Part shown: piece by piece, positions 19,297-30,650 of the stretch
How positions within the stretch are numbered: position 1 is the first letter of the stretch
Layout of the letters: the number at the start of each line of letters is the position of its first letter
Assembly: GCA_001664505.1 (NCBI GenBank)
Contig: CP011806.1
Coordinates: 167,643-231,642, forward strand
Length of the DNA: 64,000 nt
Direction of reading: 5' to 3'
Source: Acidobacteria bacterium Mor1
GTDB taxonomy: Bacteria > Acidobacteriota > Polarisedimenticolia > Polarisedimenticolales > Polarisedimenticolaceae
The notes under the pieces: generated by a model
Seen by the model: the letters and a program-made list of their open reading frames with translations, nothing else
What the model was told of the DNA's origin: nothing
Database searches by the model: none
Translations under genes and position numbers: made by a program

Positions 19297-22236
19297 ATGC
19301 GTGCCCCCGCCCCCCGTCTGCTGATCGGCCTGGTGCTGCTGGCCCTGATCGTCTGTGCCGGTTGCAGTGTCGACCGGAACACCAACCGGTTGCTGAGCCA
19401 GCCCGGTGCCGATCCTGCCGAGAGCGCCACGGAACCGGCCGAGGCCGTCGCGCCCGCGGCGCCCGCGGACCCGAGCGGTCCGGCGCTGCCGTTGGATCCC
19501 GCGGTGACCATGGGCAAGCTGGACAACGGCCTGACCTACTACCTGCGGCCCAACGGGAAACCCGAGGACCGGGTGGATCTGTGGTTGGCCGTCAACGCCG
19601 GCTCGATCCAGGAAGACGAGGATCAACAGGGCCTGGCCCACTTCCTCGAGCACATGGCGTTCAACGGCACCGAGAACTTCGAGAAGCAGGAGCTGGTCGA
19701 CTTCCTCGAGAAGATCGGCATGCGTTTCGGCCCCGACGTCAACGCCTACACCAGCTTCGACGAGACCGTCTACATGCTGGAGCTGCCGACCGACGATCCC
19801 GAGATTCTCGACACCGCCTGGTTGATCCTCCACGACTGGGCCAGCGGCGTGACCTTCGATCCTGAGGAGGTCGACAAGGAACGGGGTGTGGTTCTCGAGG
19901 AGTGGCGCCTCGGGCGTGGCGCCGCGGCGCGGATCCAGGACAAGCAGTTCCCGATGTTGTTCCACGGCTCCCGCTATGCCGAGCGGCTGCCGATCGGCAA
20001 GACCGAGATCCTGAAGGAGGCCCCGGCATCGGCTCTGGAGCGCTTCTACCGGGACTGGTACCGGCCGGACCTGATGGCGATCATCGCCGTCGGCGATCTC
20101 GATCCGGCGGAGATGGAAAAGACGATCAAGGCGCGCTTCAGCGATCTGAAGAACCCCAGGAAACCGCGGCCCCGGGAGGAGTACCCGGTTCCCGGTCACG
20201 CCGAAACCCTGGTCTCCATCGAGACCGACCCGGAGATGACCAACACCCAGGTGCAGGTAGTGACCAAGGGGCCGCGCAAGTCCTCGGACAGCCGTGAGTC
20301 CTACCGCAGCTCGCTGGTCGAGGGTCTCTACGCCAGCATGTTCAACGCGCGCCTCGACGAGCTGCGTCAGCAGGCGGATCCGCCGTTCCTGTTTGCCGGG
20401 GCCGGCGCGGCTTCCTTCTCCCGCTCCTCGGAGTTCTATTTCCAGGTAGCCGCGGTCGAGGAGGGGGGCGTCGAGCGTGGGCTCGAGACGCTGCTGGTCG
20501 AGGCCGAGCGGGTCACTCGTCACGGCTTCACCACCGGCGAACTGGAGCGCACCAAGAAGCAGCTGCTGCGGGGCTTCGAGCAGGCCTACCGGGAGCGGGA
20601 CAAGCAGCGCTCTCAGCGATTCGCCAACGAGATCCTGCGCCACTTCCTCGAGCAGGAGTCGATGCCCGGAATCGCGGTGGAACTGGAGATGGTTCGTGAG
20701 TTCCTGCCGACCATCACCCTCGACGAGGTCAACACCCTTTCACGGGAACTGATCTCCGACGAGAACCGGGTCATTGCCGTGAGCGGTCCCGAGAAAGACG
20801 GACTGGTCTGGCCGAGCAAGGGTGACCTGCTGGCGGTGTTCGACAACGCCCGCAAGCGGCAGATCGCCGCCTACGAGGACAAGGTCAAGGATCAGCCGCT
20901 GGTCTCGAATCCGCCGCAGGGCGGAACGGTCGTGAGCCGGGACCGGATCGACGAGCTCGGCGTGACGGTCTGGGGCCTGTCCAACGGGGTTCAGGTGGTG
21001 CTCAAACCCACCGACTTCAACAACGACCAGATCCTGATCGCCGGGTCGAGCCCCGGCGGTACGTCGTTGGTCGATGACGCGGCCTACACCTCGGCCTCCT
21101 ATGCCGGCAGCCTGGCGGGGGTCGGCGGACTAGGAGAGTTCAGCCAGGTCGAACTGGAGAAGGCGTTGGCCGGCAAGGTCGCCGGCGCCCGGGCCTATCT
21201 CGGCGAGCTGGAAGAGGGGGTGCGCGGGTCGGCGTCGCCCCAGGATTTCGTGACCATGCTGCAGCTCGTCTATCTCAACATCACCGCGCCGCGGCGGGAC
21301 GACGAGGCGATCCGGGCCTGGATGTCCCGGATGCACAGCAGCCTGGTCAACCGGGATGCCCGTCCCGAGACGGTCTTCGGCGACAAATACGGCGAGGTCC
21401 TGTCTCAGGGGCACCTGCGGCGCAAGCCGCCGACGGTGGAGACCCTGGAGCAGATCGACGTCGAGCGTGCCTTCGCCATCTATCGGGACCGTTTCAAGGA
21501 TGCAGGGGACTTCGTCTTCACCCTGGTGGGCAACTTCGACCCTGCCGAGATCGAAGCGCCGGTGGCCAAGTGGCTGGGCGGCCTGCCGGCGGCGGGGCGC
21601 AAGGAGCAGTGGCGGGACGTCGGCGTCTCGACCCCGAAGGGAGTGGTCGACTTCGAGGTGCGCAAGGGGCTCGAGCCCAAGAGCAGCGTGCGCATCACCT
21701 TCAACGGCGATGCGGAGTACAGCTTCAAGGAGTCCCATGGGCTGCGCTCCCTGGCCGAGGCGATGCAGATCCGGCTGCGGGAGATCCTGCGCGAGGACAT
21801 GGGCGGTACCTACGGCGTGAGCGTGCGCGGCAGTATTTCCCGCCGCCCGCAGCAGCGCTACTCGGTGACCGTCTCCTTCGGCTGTGCCCCGGAGAACGTC
21901 GAGGCGATGACCCGGGCGGTGTTTGCCGAGGTCGACCGGATGCGCACCGAGGGGGTCGGACAGGAATACGTGGACAAGGTCAAGGAGGCGCAGATCCGCG
22001 GCCGCGAGACCCAGCTCAAGGAAAACGGTTTCTGGCTGGGCAACCTGGACTACTACTACACCTACGGCGACGATCCGCGGTGGATCCTGAAGTACGACGA
22101 GCTGGTCCAGTCGGTGACGGCCGAACGGATGAAGCAGATGGCCCTGCGCTACCTGGACAAGGAGAACTACGTCCAGGGTGTGCTGTACCCCGAGGAAGCG
22201 GGGGACGCCGTTGCGTCGGGTGGGTCCGGCAACTAG
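19297..22236 (+). CDS. M16 (pitrilysin/insulinase-type) zinc metallopeptidase lipoprotein
   Basis: Two-module M16 peptidase, 979 residues, exported. Signal peptide ends in CAGC (Cys about 23; Cys at -3 is not ideal for a lipobox). The inverted zinc motif HFLEH is at 115-119 (GLAHFLEHMAFNGT), with the third ligand expected in the VDKERGVVLEEW helix (about 190-205). The C-terminal half carries a second, inactive M16 fold (EDMGGTYGVSVRG near 835). GGAGG lies 8 bases before ATG 19297. Such proteins probably clear peptides in the periplasm. Convergent with the MATE gene, with a short GTCCCG/CGGGAC inverted repeat (22238-22251) between them. Confidence 0.92.
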   Translation: MRAPAPRLLIGLVLLALIVCAGCSVDRNTNRLLSQPGADPAESATEPAEAVAPAAPADPSGPALPLDPAVTMGKLDNGLTYYLRPNGKPEDRVDLWLAVNAGSIQEDEDQQGLAHFLEHMAFNGTENFEKQELVDFLEKIGMRFGPDVNAYTSFDETVYMLELPTDDPEILDTAWLILHDWASGVTFDPEEVDKERGVVLEEWRLGRGAAARIQDKQFPMLFHGSRYAERLPIGKTEILKEAPASALERFYRDWYRPDLMAIIAVGDLDPAEMEKTIKARFSDLKNPRKPRPREEYPVPGHAETLVSIETDPEMTNTQVQVVTKGPRKSSDSRESYRSSLVEGLYASMFNARLDELRQQADPPFLFAGAGAASFSRSSEFYFQVAAVEEGGVERGLETLLVEAERVTRHGFTTGELERTKKQLLRGFEQAYRERDKQRSQRFANEILRHFLEQESMPGIAVELEMVREFLPTITLDEVNTLSRELISDENRVIAVSGPEKDGLVWPSKGDLLAVFDNARKRQIAAYEDKVKDQPLVSNPPQGGTVVSRDRIDELGVTVWGLSNGVQVVLKPTDFNNDQILIAGSSPGGTSLVDDAAYTSASYAGSLAGVGGLGEFSQVELEKALAGKVAGARAYLGELEEGVRGSASPQDFVTMLQLVYLNITAPRRDDEAIRAWMSRMHSSLVNRDARPETVFGDKYGEVLSQGHLRRKPPTVETLEQIDVERAFAIYRDRFKDAGDFVFTLVGNFDPAEIEAPVAKWLGGLPAAGRKEQWRDVGVSTPKGVVDFEVRKGLEPKSSVRITFNGDAEYSFKESHGLRSLAEAMQIRLREILREDMGGTYGVSVRGSISRRPQQRYSVTVSFGCAPENVEAMTRAVFAEVDRMRTEGVGQEYVDKVKEAQIRGRETQLKENGFWLGNLDYYYTYGDDPRWILKYDELVQSVTAERMKQMALRYLDKENYVQGVLYPEEAGDAVASGGSGN

Positions 22237-22261
22237 GGTCCCGTGCGGGACGTAGGGCAGG

Positions 22262-23626
22262 TCAGTCCCGGCGCGGTGCGGCGAGTTCGATCGCCAGCCG
22301 CGCCGTGAGCTGCCGCCAGGTCCGGACCATCACCACCGAGATCAGGATCATCCCGGCGCAGAGGCCGGTCCAGATGCCGAACGCACCGCTATCCAGCCGG
22401 AAGGCCAGGATCCACGCCAACGGCAGCGCCAGCACCCAGTAGCCGAGCAGGTTCCAGATCATCGGTGTGCGGGTGTCGCCCGCGCCGCGCAGCGCGCCGA
22501 TGGCGGCGACGCAAACGCCGTCGGAGAGCTGAAACAGCGCGGCCACGTAGAGCAAACCGACCGAGATCTCCCGAACCGCCAGGTCGGGAGTGAACCAGCC
22601 GGCGATGGTTCTCGGTATCGCGAACAGCACGACCGCGGCGAGGGCCATGAACCCGCCGGCGATGGCCATCGCGGTCCAGCCGGCGACGTCGGCACCCCCG
22701 GCATCCCTGCGGCCCACGGCGTGACCGACCCGCACCGCCGCCGCCGAGGAGAGGCCCAGGGGCACCATGTAGGTGGTGCTGGCCACCACGATCGCGATCT
22801 GGTGGGCAGCCAGGGCTGCCGGTTCCAGATGCCCCGCCATCAGCGTCGCCATGCCGAAGGCGCCGACCTCCAGGGTCACGTAGATCGCCGCGGGCAGGCC
22901 CACCCGCACCAGCGCGCCCATGGAATCGGGTGTGAAGGGGGCCGGCCGGCGCAACAGCGCAGGCTCGCTGCGGTGTTCGAGGTAGAGGGCCAGGCCGAGA
23001 AACGCCGCCATGTAGCTCATCGAGATCGCCGTCGACCAGGCGGCGCCGGCGACACCCAGGGCGGGCATGCCGAGCTTGCCGTGAATCAGCGCCCAGTTGC
23101 CGAGCACGTTGACGATGTTGGCGCTGATCAGGGCCAACATGACCGGCCGCACCCGGTTGATCGCCTGCAGGTAGCGCCGCAGGGCGGTGTAGACCAGGAG
23201 CGGCACCATGGCGAACCCGATCGCCGGGCCGTAGCGCCGGAGTTCGGTCGCCACCCCCGGGTCGATGTCCATGGCCAGAATGCCGCGTAGCGCTCCCATC
23301 ACCGCGAGCCACAGCAGGGGAGCGACGATCGCCGTCAGCAGCAGCGCCTTGCGCAACCAGTGTCCGCACTGGCCGAACCGCCCTGCGCCGAAGGCCTGGG
23401 AGACCAGGCTGTCGAGCCCAAGCAGCATGCCGATGCCGAACACACCGATGGACATGAAGGCGAAACGGCCGAGACTCACGGCACCCAACGCTTCGGCTCC
23501 GAGCTGTCCGACCATCAGGGTGTCGACGGTGGACATGGCGATCCAGGCCAGTTCGCCCAGGGCGACCGGCACCCCGAGACGGAGCATCGGTCCCAGCTCG
23601 CGCTTGATGGCAATCGTCTCGGGCAT
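22262..23626 (-). CDS. MATE-family multidrug/toxin efflux transporter
   Basis: Twelve-helix MATE transporter (about 454 residues) that would exchange Na+ or H+ for organic compounds at the inner membrane. Family features visible: the N-terminal helix MLRLGVPVALGELAWIAMSTVDTLMVGQLG, internal pseudo-symmetry, and DGVCVAAIGALRGAGDTRTP in the C-lobe, which is characteristic of NorM-like members. I chose ATG 23626 (protein start MPETIAIKREL); the frame is open to 23866, but that extension is Arg/Pro-rich and would run into the divergent transporter gene. Confidence 0.9.
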   Translation of the reverse strand: MPETIAIKRELGPMLRLGVPVALGELAWIAMSTVDTLMVGQLGAEALGAVSLGRFAFMSIGVFGIGMLLGLDSLVSQAFGAGRFGQCGHWLRKALLLTAIVAPLLWLAVMGALRGILAMDIDPGVATELRRYGPAIGFAMVPLLVYTALRRYLQAINRVRPVMLALISANIVNVLGNWALIHGKLGMPALGVAGAAWSTAISMSYMAAFLGLALYLEHRSEPALLRRPAPFTPDSMGALVRVGLPAAIYVTLEVGAFGMATLMAGHLEPAALAAHQIAIVVASTTYMVPLGLSSAAAVRVGHAVGRRDAGGADVAGWTAMAIAGGFMALAAVVLFAIPRTIAGWFTPDLAVREISVGLLYVAALFQLSDGVCVAAIGALRGAGDTRTPMIWNLLGYWVLALPLAWILAFRLDSGAFGIWTGLCAGMILISVVMVRTWRQLTARLAIELAAPRRD

Positions 23627-23783
23627 GGAGGGGGCCTTAAGCGGGTCCGGCCGCGACGTCGGCCGGGTGCTGCGCACCATAGCCCAAGTCCACGGCCGGG
23701 GGCTCGCCCGGAGCAGGACAATCCCGAATGTCACCGCCGAGAACAGCCGGTCTTGATCAGGCGCCTCTGATAGCCTGCCGCCC

Positions 23784-24725
23784 ATGGTCAGCCGCCCGAG
23801 CACTCCGGTTCTGGTCCTGGTGGCCCTCGTGCTGTTCCTGGTCTGGAGCAACAGCTTCATCGCCATCGGCTACCTGTTGGGCGCCGACGAGGCCGCCCCG
23901 CGAACCGACTGGATCGGCCTGACCGTCCTGCGTTTCATCCCCGCCGGTCTGATCTGCGGCGCCTACTGCCTGTATCGGCGCCGGGAGGCCTGGGACATCC
24001 TGCGGAAGCACCCGCTGAGGGTCCTGTTCTGCGGCGTGCTGACGGTACCCGGCTACAACCTGGCTCTCTACTACGGGCAGCAGCACGGCGTGCCGGCTCC
24101 GATCGCCGCCCTGACCACTGCGCTTGTGCCGCTGTTCGTGATGTTGATGGCGGCGGTGTTCCTGGCGGAACGACTGACGCTGCGCCGGGTCGCCGGCTTC
24201 TTGATCTCGGTGACGGGCATGGGGCTGATCGCTTCGGCCAAGAGTGGAGACGTGGAGGCCTATCCGCTGCTGATCGCGGTCACCGCCGGGGCGCCCCTCT
24301 GCTGGTCGGTGTTCTCGGTGATCAGCAAACCGCTGGCCGGACGCATTCCGATGCTGGTCTGGACCTACCTTTGTACCGCGGTGGGGACCCTGCTGGCGCT
24401 GCCGTTGATTCCGTTGACCGGCAACGAGCCGCTGCGCCAGGCAGCCGCACTGGACGCCACCGGCTGGGGCGCACTCCTGTTTCTCGCCGTTCCCTGCACG
24501 GTGCTCGGCTTCGCCATCTGGACCTGGCTGCTGCGCTTCCTGCCGGCGTCGACGGTGGGGTTCACCGTGTTCCTCAACCCGCCGCTGACCACCTCGTCCA
24601 AGTACCTGTTCTCGCTGTTGCTGCCGACGGTGTTCGTCTTCGATATCCGGCCGTTGGAGTGGCTGGGCGGTGCGGTGACCCTGGCCGGCCTGGCGGTGGC
24701 GGTCTGGGTCAGGGGGAGTCGCTAG
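23784..24725 (+). CDS. EamA/DMT-family transporter
   Basis: Drug/metabolite transporter superfamily protein, 313 residues, with ten predicted membrane helices in two EamA repeats. The first repeat includes FLVWSNSFIAIGYLLG and ALTTALVPLFVMLMAAVFLAERLTLRR (around 100-135). The second includes FLPASTVGFTVFLNPPLTT and a final helix near 285-305. Substrate is not predictable; characterised members export amino acids or other metabolites. It is divergent from the MATE gene, so 23627-23783 probably holds promoters for both. Confidence 0.88.
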   Translation: MVSRPSTPVLVLVALVLFLVWSNSFIAIGYLLGADEAAPRTDWIGLTVLRFIPAGLICGAYCLYRRREAWDILRKHPLRVLFCGVLTVPGYNLALYYGQQHGVPAPIAALTTALVPLFVMLMAAVFLAERLTLRRVAGFLISVTGMGLIASAKSGDVEAYPLLIAVTAGAPLCWSVFSVISKPLAGRIPMLVWTYLCTAVGTLLALPLIPLTGNEPLRQAAALDATGWGALLFLAVPCTVLGFAIWTWLLRFLPASTVGFTVFLNPPLTTSSKYLFSLLLPTVFVFDIRPLEWLGGAVTLAGLAVAVWVRGSR

Positions 24726-24790
24726 GCCGGGGCGCAGAACTCTTCGCTGTGCCGGCCGTAGACCCGGGCAGGGGCGCAAAGGAGGTTCGA

Positions 24791-25354
24791 ATGGGCGGGC
24801 GACGCTTTCTGTCATCGTGTTTGATTGCCGCGGCACTGTTGGCTCCGTCTGCCTGGGCCGAGGAGCCACGCAATGAGCCGCACCCCGATGCGCCCGCCGA
24901 GACCGACCAGTACGGTTTCCTGATCGGCAGTTGGGACTGCGCCACCCGGTTTCTCGGTCCTGACGGCTACATCGAGGGGAGCGCCACCTGGAGCGGCTGG
25001 TACATCCTCGACGGTTGGGCGATCCAGGACCTGTGGGTCAGCGAGTTGCCCGGCGGGCGGAAGATGCACGGCACCAACATCCGCTCGTTCAATCGGTCGA
25101 GCGGAGTCTGGGACAACCGCTGGCTACCCCAGGGCACGCTGCAGTGGAAGTACTACCGTTCGGAGCAGGTGGGGGACACCATGGTGATGACCGGAGGCGA
25201 GGGCAAAGATCCGCGCGGCGCCTTCGTCGACCGCAACACTTTCTACGACATCGGCGAAGACGGCTGGAAGTGGCGCAAGGACCGCAGCTACGACGGCGGG
25301 AAGACCTGGATCGAAGGTGTGGGCCACATCACGGCGACGCGAGCGAAGGGGTAG
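24791..25354 (+). CDS. Secreted DUF1579-like protein
   Basis: Small exported protein, 187 residues. A signal peptide (FLSSCLIAAALLAPSAWA, cleavage after AWA about residue 24) precedes a single beta-rich domain beginning YGFLIGSWDCATRF and rich in Trp and Gly, resembling DUF1579 proteins. Function unknown in the family. ATG 24791 is strongly supported by AAAGGAGG 6 bases upstream; the frame is open further upstream but that sequence is antisense-like and inside the transporter gene. Confidence 0.75.
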   Translation: MGGRRFLSSCLIAAALLAPSAWAEEPRNEPHPDAPAETDQYGFLIGSWDCATRFLGPDGYIEGSATWSGWYILDGWAIQDLWVSELPGGRKMHGTNIRSFNRSSGVWDNRWLPQGTLQWKYYRSEQVGDTMVMTGGEGKDPRGAFVDRNTFYDIGEDGWKWRKDRSYDGGKTWIEGVGHITATRAKG

Positions 25355-25378
25355 GGAATCATCGAGACGGAGCCGCGA

Positions 25379-25432
25379 CACCGCACGCCATGAGTTGTGC
25401 GGTGCCGCGACTCCACTCTCGGGGTTGAGAGT
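25379..25432. terminator. Two stem-loops between convergent genes
   Basis: Two inverted repeats sit between the DUF1579-like gene and the convergent unknown gene. The first has arms CACCGCAC (25379-25386) and GTGCGGTG (25397-25404). The second has arms ACTCTC (25415-25420) and GAGAGT (25427-25432) and touches the stop codon of the minus-strand gene. Neither has a T-tract, so they may act as weak terminators or RNA 3'-end protectors rather than classic intrinsic terminators. Confidence 0.4.
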
Positions 25433-26775
25433 CAGGGATCGATGTAGAGCGCCTTGCTCGGCGGTCCCGCCCCGTATGGCACGGCGTTTCCGGTGGTCCA
25501 GCCGTAGATCGCGGTGCGGTTGGGCCGCAGCACCACCCGGGGTTCTCCGGGAGTCGCGGCGAGGTCGTTGACCCATACCTGGGGCATGACGAAGCCGGGA
25601 TCATCCCGCTCCCCCTGGAAGGCGTGCACCGCCCAGCCTTCGCCGTTGCGGCAGTCGGCGGTGACGAATCCATCTCCGCGCACTGCGGCGATGTCCGCCT
25701 TCGAACGGCAGGTGTCGTGAATGGTCGGAAGGCCGATGAACGATCCGGGCTGCCAGAGCACGCCGAAGAACCATTCCAGAGCAAAGCCGCCGCGATTGGC
25801 CCGGCCGAGGGCGGTCAGCGATGTCTCGCCGTCCTTGGCCAGCAGCGTCGGGTGGTGCAGGCCGGTCGGCGTGGTGAAGACCTCGGCCTGCCCGACCGGC
25901 TGTTTGAACGGCGTGCCGTGGAGCCGGCCGCTGATCACGGTGATGTGGCCCGCCTGGGTATCGTCCAGAGCGGCTGCCCAAAGGCCATTGTTGAAGTCGG
26001 CAGTCAGGCTGGCGCGGCCGAAGTAGTCCCCCTGCACGGCGGGAACCTGGGCGCTGGGACCGCTGATCGCGTGGGTTGCGTAGCTCCAGTAGCGCACGGG
26101 CGGGTTGAAGCGGCGGTCGATCTCGTTTTCGAACAGCGTGAGCATCACCCCGCGTTCGCCCTCGGGGCCTCCGGTCCGTTTGGTCCAGGTGATGCCCACG
26201 GCGTACTCGCGGAAGTTGCCGGGGAAGCGGGGGATCACCGCGATCGACGGGTCGGCGGCGACCGCAGGGGAGGTCGCATTCTCCGGCAGCACCGAGGCGA
26301 ATCCGACCCCCTTGGGGCCCCGGGGCCAGGGGGTGTCCACCGGGCCGTTGTATAGCTCGAGATGTTCCTGGCTACCGGGCACCGCCTCGTACTGCACCAC
26401 GACGAACGCTCTGTTGTTGCCCTGGGTTTCCAGATCCGACCCCACGGCGACCGCCAGATCGACGATCTTGCCCCGGTTCGCCGGCGGCATGAAACTGCTG
26501 AGCTCCTGCCAGCGGCCGGTGGGGTCCTGGCTGACCACCAGAACGCGGGGCTGGTAGTAGCTGTCCTCCACGAAGGCCATGACGGTGAAGCCCCGATTGT
26601 CGATGTCCATGTCGAGCAGGGTCGCTTCCCGGGCCGCGCGGTCCCTCGGATCGGCGAACAGGTGGTAGATCTCCTCGTCGGGATCGTCCTGGGCGGCGAC
26701 CGGGGCCATTATCGCGACGGCGAGCAGTAGAACGGTCCAGAGCGCCGGGGCGCCGGGAATGCGATGGATCGACAC
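25432..26775 (-). CDS. Secreted protein of unknown function
   Basis: 447 residues, family not recognised. A signal peptide (WTVLLLAVAIMAPVAAQ, cleavage about residue 28) is followed by a beta-rich body with repeated short strands (for example RVLVVSQDPTGRWQ, NRAFVVVQYEAV, YAVGITWTKRTGG), suggestive of a beta-propeller-like secreted protein, with no catalytic motif I can name. GTG start at 26775 is supported by GGAGGT 5 bases upstream; the nearby ATG at 26780 is out of frame. Composition matches its neighbours. Confidence 0.72.
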   Translation of the reverse strand: MSIHRIPGAPALWTVLLLAVAIMAPVAAQDDPDEEIYHLFADPRDRAAREATLLDMDIDNRGFTVMAFVEDSYYQPRVLVVSQDPTGRWQELSSFMPPANRGKIVDLAVAVGSDLETQGNNRAFVVVQYEAVPGSQEHLELYNGPVDTPWPRGPKGVGFASVLPENATSPAVAADPSIAVIPRFPGNFREYAVGITWTKRTGGPEGERGVMLTLFENEIDRRFNPPVRYWSYATHAISGPSAQVPAVQGDYFGRASLTADFNNGLWAAALDDTQAGHITVISGRLHGTPFKQPVGQAEVFTTPTGLHHPTLLAKDGETSLTALGRANRGGFALEWFFGVLWQPGSFIGLPTIHDTCRSKADIAAVRGDGFVTADCRNGEGWAVHAFQGERDDPGFVMPQVWVNDLAATPGEPRVVLRPNRTAIYGWTTGNAVPYGAGPPSKALYIDP

Positions 26776-26882
26776 GACATACCTCCGAATTGAGGCGACT
26801 CTCGGGGTGACGGGCGTCGCCGGGTTCGGTCAGTTATCGATCCGTGGGCGGGAATCCCTGCATCCGCTTATCATGCAGCCCG

Positions 26883-28070
26883 ATGGGAAGCGCCAATCGA
26901 GCCGGGAGCGTCTCGAAAACCCCCGGCAAGGGGCCGCGCCGGGTTCTGTTGCTGCTGATGCTCCTGCCGCTGCTGATGCTGCTGGCCCTGAACGTGGTCC
27001 GCCCCGAGGACGGGGCCTGGCCGTTGACCGCGGCGCTGGCTGTTTGCGCCGTCGCCGGGTTCGGTCTGGTTCGCTCTGCAACCCCCGCCGCTGCCGGTTG
27101 GCTCGTCAGCCTGACCACGGTGGTGCTGTTCGCCGCCGGCCCCGAAGTCGCGCTGCGACTCGCCGGCTATCGTCACGATGTCCAGGGTGGGATCCAGTTC
27201 GGTTACCCACGCCCCGAGCTGTTCACCCAGTTCGAGCGGGACCCGGAGCTCTTCTGGGCGTTGCCACGCACCCTCGAGGGGGTCAACCGGCAGGGTTTCA
27301 TCGGAAGCGACTGGGTGCTGCCCAAGCCGGCGGGGGTCACGCGGCTTGTCTTCTTCGGCGACTCCTGCACCCAGCAGGGTTTCCCCGAAGGGGTGGCGGC
27401 CTATCTACGCCAGGGGGGGGACGGAGAGTACGACGCGATCAATCTCGGTGTCTCGGGCTACACCTCGTACCAGGGGAGGGTGCTGGCCGGACGCTGGAGC
27501 GAAGGGTTGGAGCCGGACGTCTCCCTGATCTATTTCGGTTGGAACGATCACTGGCTAGCCTGGGGGGAGCCGGACGCGGAGAAGGCCGCACGCTATCGCA
27601 CCACCGGAGCCCTGACCGCCTTCATCGACGCAAGCCGGGTCGGGCAGTGGATCGCCGAACGGCGTATGCCCAGGCCCGAGTCGCCGACCGATCGGCCCCG
27701 GGTCAGCCAGACCGAGTACCGGCAGAACCTGACCGAGATCGGCCGCACCGTCGCGGGCGAGGGGAGCCGGGTGGTGTTGATCACCGCACCAGCATCCCAC
27801 CGCCGGCTCGGCGTTCCCGACCGGCTGGTGCAGATGGGGCAGGCGCGAGACACCGCGTCGGTACTGGAACTCCACGACGCCTACAACGCCATCGTTCGTG
27901 AGGTCGCCGCCGACCAGGGCTGGGAACTCCTCGACCTGGCTGCCGAGGCGGACCGCTTGCCCGACCCGCAGGAGATGTTCCTGCCCGACGGGATCCACTT
28001 CACCCGCTCGGGGCTCCATTGGATCGCCTCCCGCATCGCCGAGCATGTCGGCGGTGACCCGAGCTCCTAG
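26883..28070 (+). CDS. Membrane-anchored SGNH/GDSL-family hydrolase
   Basis: Three N-terminal hydrophobic segments (about residues 20-100) precede an SGNH-type esterase/acyltransferase-like domain. Block I is FFGDSCTQQG (Ser about 161), the block III region is YFGWNDHW, and block V is LPDGIHFTRSG (Asp about 369, His about 372), so the catalytic set is complete. This layout occurs in enzymes that add or remove acyl groups on surface glycans. Start is uncertain: ATG 26883 has no obvious ribosome site, and an in-frame GTG at 26844 is possible. Stop TAG 28068. Confidence 0.82.
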   Translation: MGSANRAGSVSKTPGKGPRRVLLLLMLLPLLMLLALNVVRPEDGAWPLTAALAVCAVAGFGLVRSATPAAAGWLVSLTTVVLFAAGPEVALRLAGYRHDVQGGIQFGYPRPELFTQFERDPELFWALPRTLEGVNRQGFIGSDWVLPKPAGVTRLVFFGDSCTQQGFPEGVAAYLRQGGDGEYDAINLGVSGYTSYQGRVLAGRWSEGLEPDVSLIYFGWNDHWLAWGEPDAEKAARYRTTGALTAFIDASRVGQWIAERRMPRPESPTDRPRVSQTEYRQNLTEIGRTVAGEGSRVVLITAPASHRRLGVPDRLVQMGQARDTASVLELHDAYNAIVREVAADQGWELLDLAAEADRLPDPQEMFLPDGIHFTRSGLHWIASRIAEHVGGDPSS

Positions 28071-28118
28071 AGCGCCGGCGAGAGCCGTGCCCGTGGGACT
28101 CGAGGGACGGCGGCGCTC

Positions 28119-28130
<12 letters not shown>
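28063..28130. repeat. 16-bp direct repeat at two convergent stop codons
   Basis: The sequence GCTCCTAGAGCGCCGG occurs at 28063-28078 and again at 28115-28130, 52 bases apart. The CTAG core supplies the TAG stop of the SGNH gene on the plus strand in copy 1 and the TAG stop of the M49 gene on the minus strand in copy 2. It could come from a small duplication that fixed both gene ends. Confidence 0.7.
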
Positions 28131-29837
<1,707 letters not shown>

Positions 29838-30042
29838 CGAGATCCTCCTTCGTGGCGCCTTCCCGGCCGCTGCTGCGGGCTCCGGGCCTGCCGTCCTGGG
29901 GCGGTTTTCGGCGACGAGGGACCTTAACATCCGGGCCGAACGGGCGCGAGGAGGCCGATCCGGACCCGGGGGCCCGGGTTGACGGTTGGGCCGGCCAACG
30001 TATGTTCTGCCTCTGAGCTTTCTGGTTCCGAATAGGATCGCC

Positions 30043-30639
30043 ATGGCCTTCGAAAACGGCTTCGACCCGGTCGATGATCTGCTGACCGCTCAGACCGAGC
30101 GGCCGGCCGAATTGGGTCAGGTGAACCTGCGAACCCTCAGCCCCTTCCAGCGCGCCCTGCTGGTCATCGACGGCACCGTCACCAAGTTCATCGAGGCCTA
30201 CACCATGGAACCGGTGGAGGTGGTGCGCCTGGAGCAGCAGGAGCGGCAGCTCCGCGGGGACCACCCCTGGCTCGAGATCCCGGCGGGCACCACCGTCGCC
30301 GCCCGGCAGGTCATGCTTCGCGGACGGTACAGCCGCCACTTCTGGGCCTATGCCCAGTCGCTGGTGGTGCTCGACCGGGTGGTCGGGGAAGTGCGCAACA
30401 AGCTCGATATCCAGGGTGAGAGTATCGGGCGGATGCTCAACGCCCGGGACATGGAGACCCGCCGGGACGTGCTCTGGTACGGCCGGGAGCGGGTCGATGA
30501 GCTGCCCGACGAGGTGCGCAAGGTGTGCGACGGTGAGTTCATCAGCCGCACCTACCGCATCGTCACCGGCGGCAAGCCGATCATGATGATCACCGAGAAG
30601 TTCCCGATGGGGGCCGACAACCTCCCATCCCATCACTAG
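30043..30639 (+). CDS. Chorismate pyruvate-lyase (Rv2949c/DUF98-like)
   Basis: Probable enzyme splitting chorismate into 4-hydroxybenzoate and pyruvate, 198 residues, cytoplasmic. It resembles Rv2949c of Mycobacterium tuberculosis rather than UbiC: FQRALLVIDGTVTKFIEAY near the N-terminus and the C-terminal signature SRTYRIVTGGKPIMMITEKF. ATG 30043 has AGGA upstream. It begins a three-gene plus-strand run with an adenylate-forming ligase (11 bases downstream) and DAHP synthase. In mycobacteria the homologue supplies 4-hydroxybenzoate for phenolic glycolipids and lies next to an activating ligase, so the arrangement here is parallel. Confidence 0.78.
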   Translation: MAFENGFDPVDDLLTAQTERPAELGQVNLRTLSPFQRALLVIDGTVTKFIEAYTMEPVEVVRLEQQERQLRGDHPWLEIPAGTTVAARQVMLRGRYSRHFWAYAQSLVVLDRVVGEVRNKLDIQGESIGRMLNARDMETRRDVLWYGRERVDELPDEVRKVCDGEFISRTYRIVTGGKPIMMITEKFPMGADNLPSHH

Positions 30640-30650
30640 AGGGCGAGACG

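Noticed and set aside
23627-23866. Extended N-terminus of the MATE gene
   Set aside because: The extra 80 residues are Arg/Thr/Pro-rich and would overlap the divergent transporter gene; ATG 23626 starts the family's first helix.
24784-24800. GGTTCGAAT resembling a tRNA T-loop
   Set aside because: It is the ribosome site and start of the DUF1579-like gene; no acceptor or anticodon stems can be folded around it.
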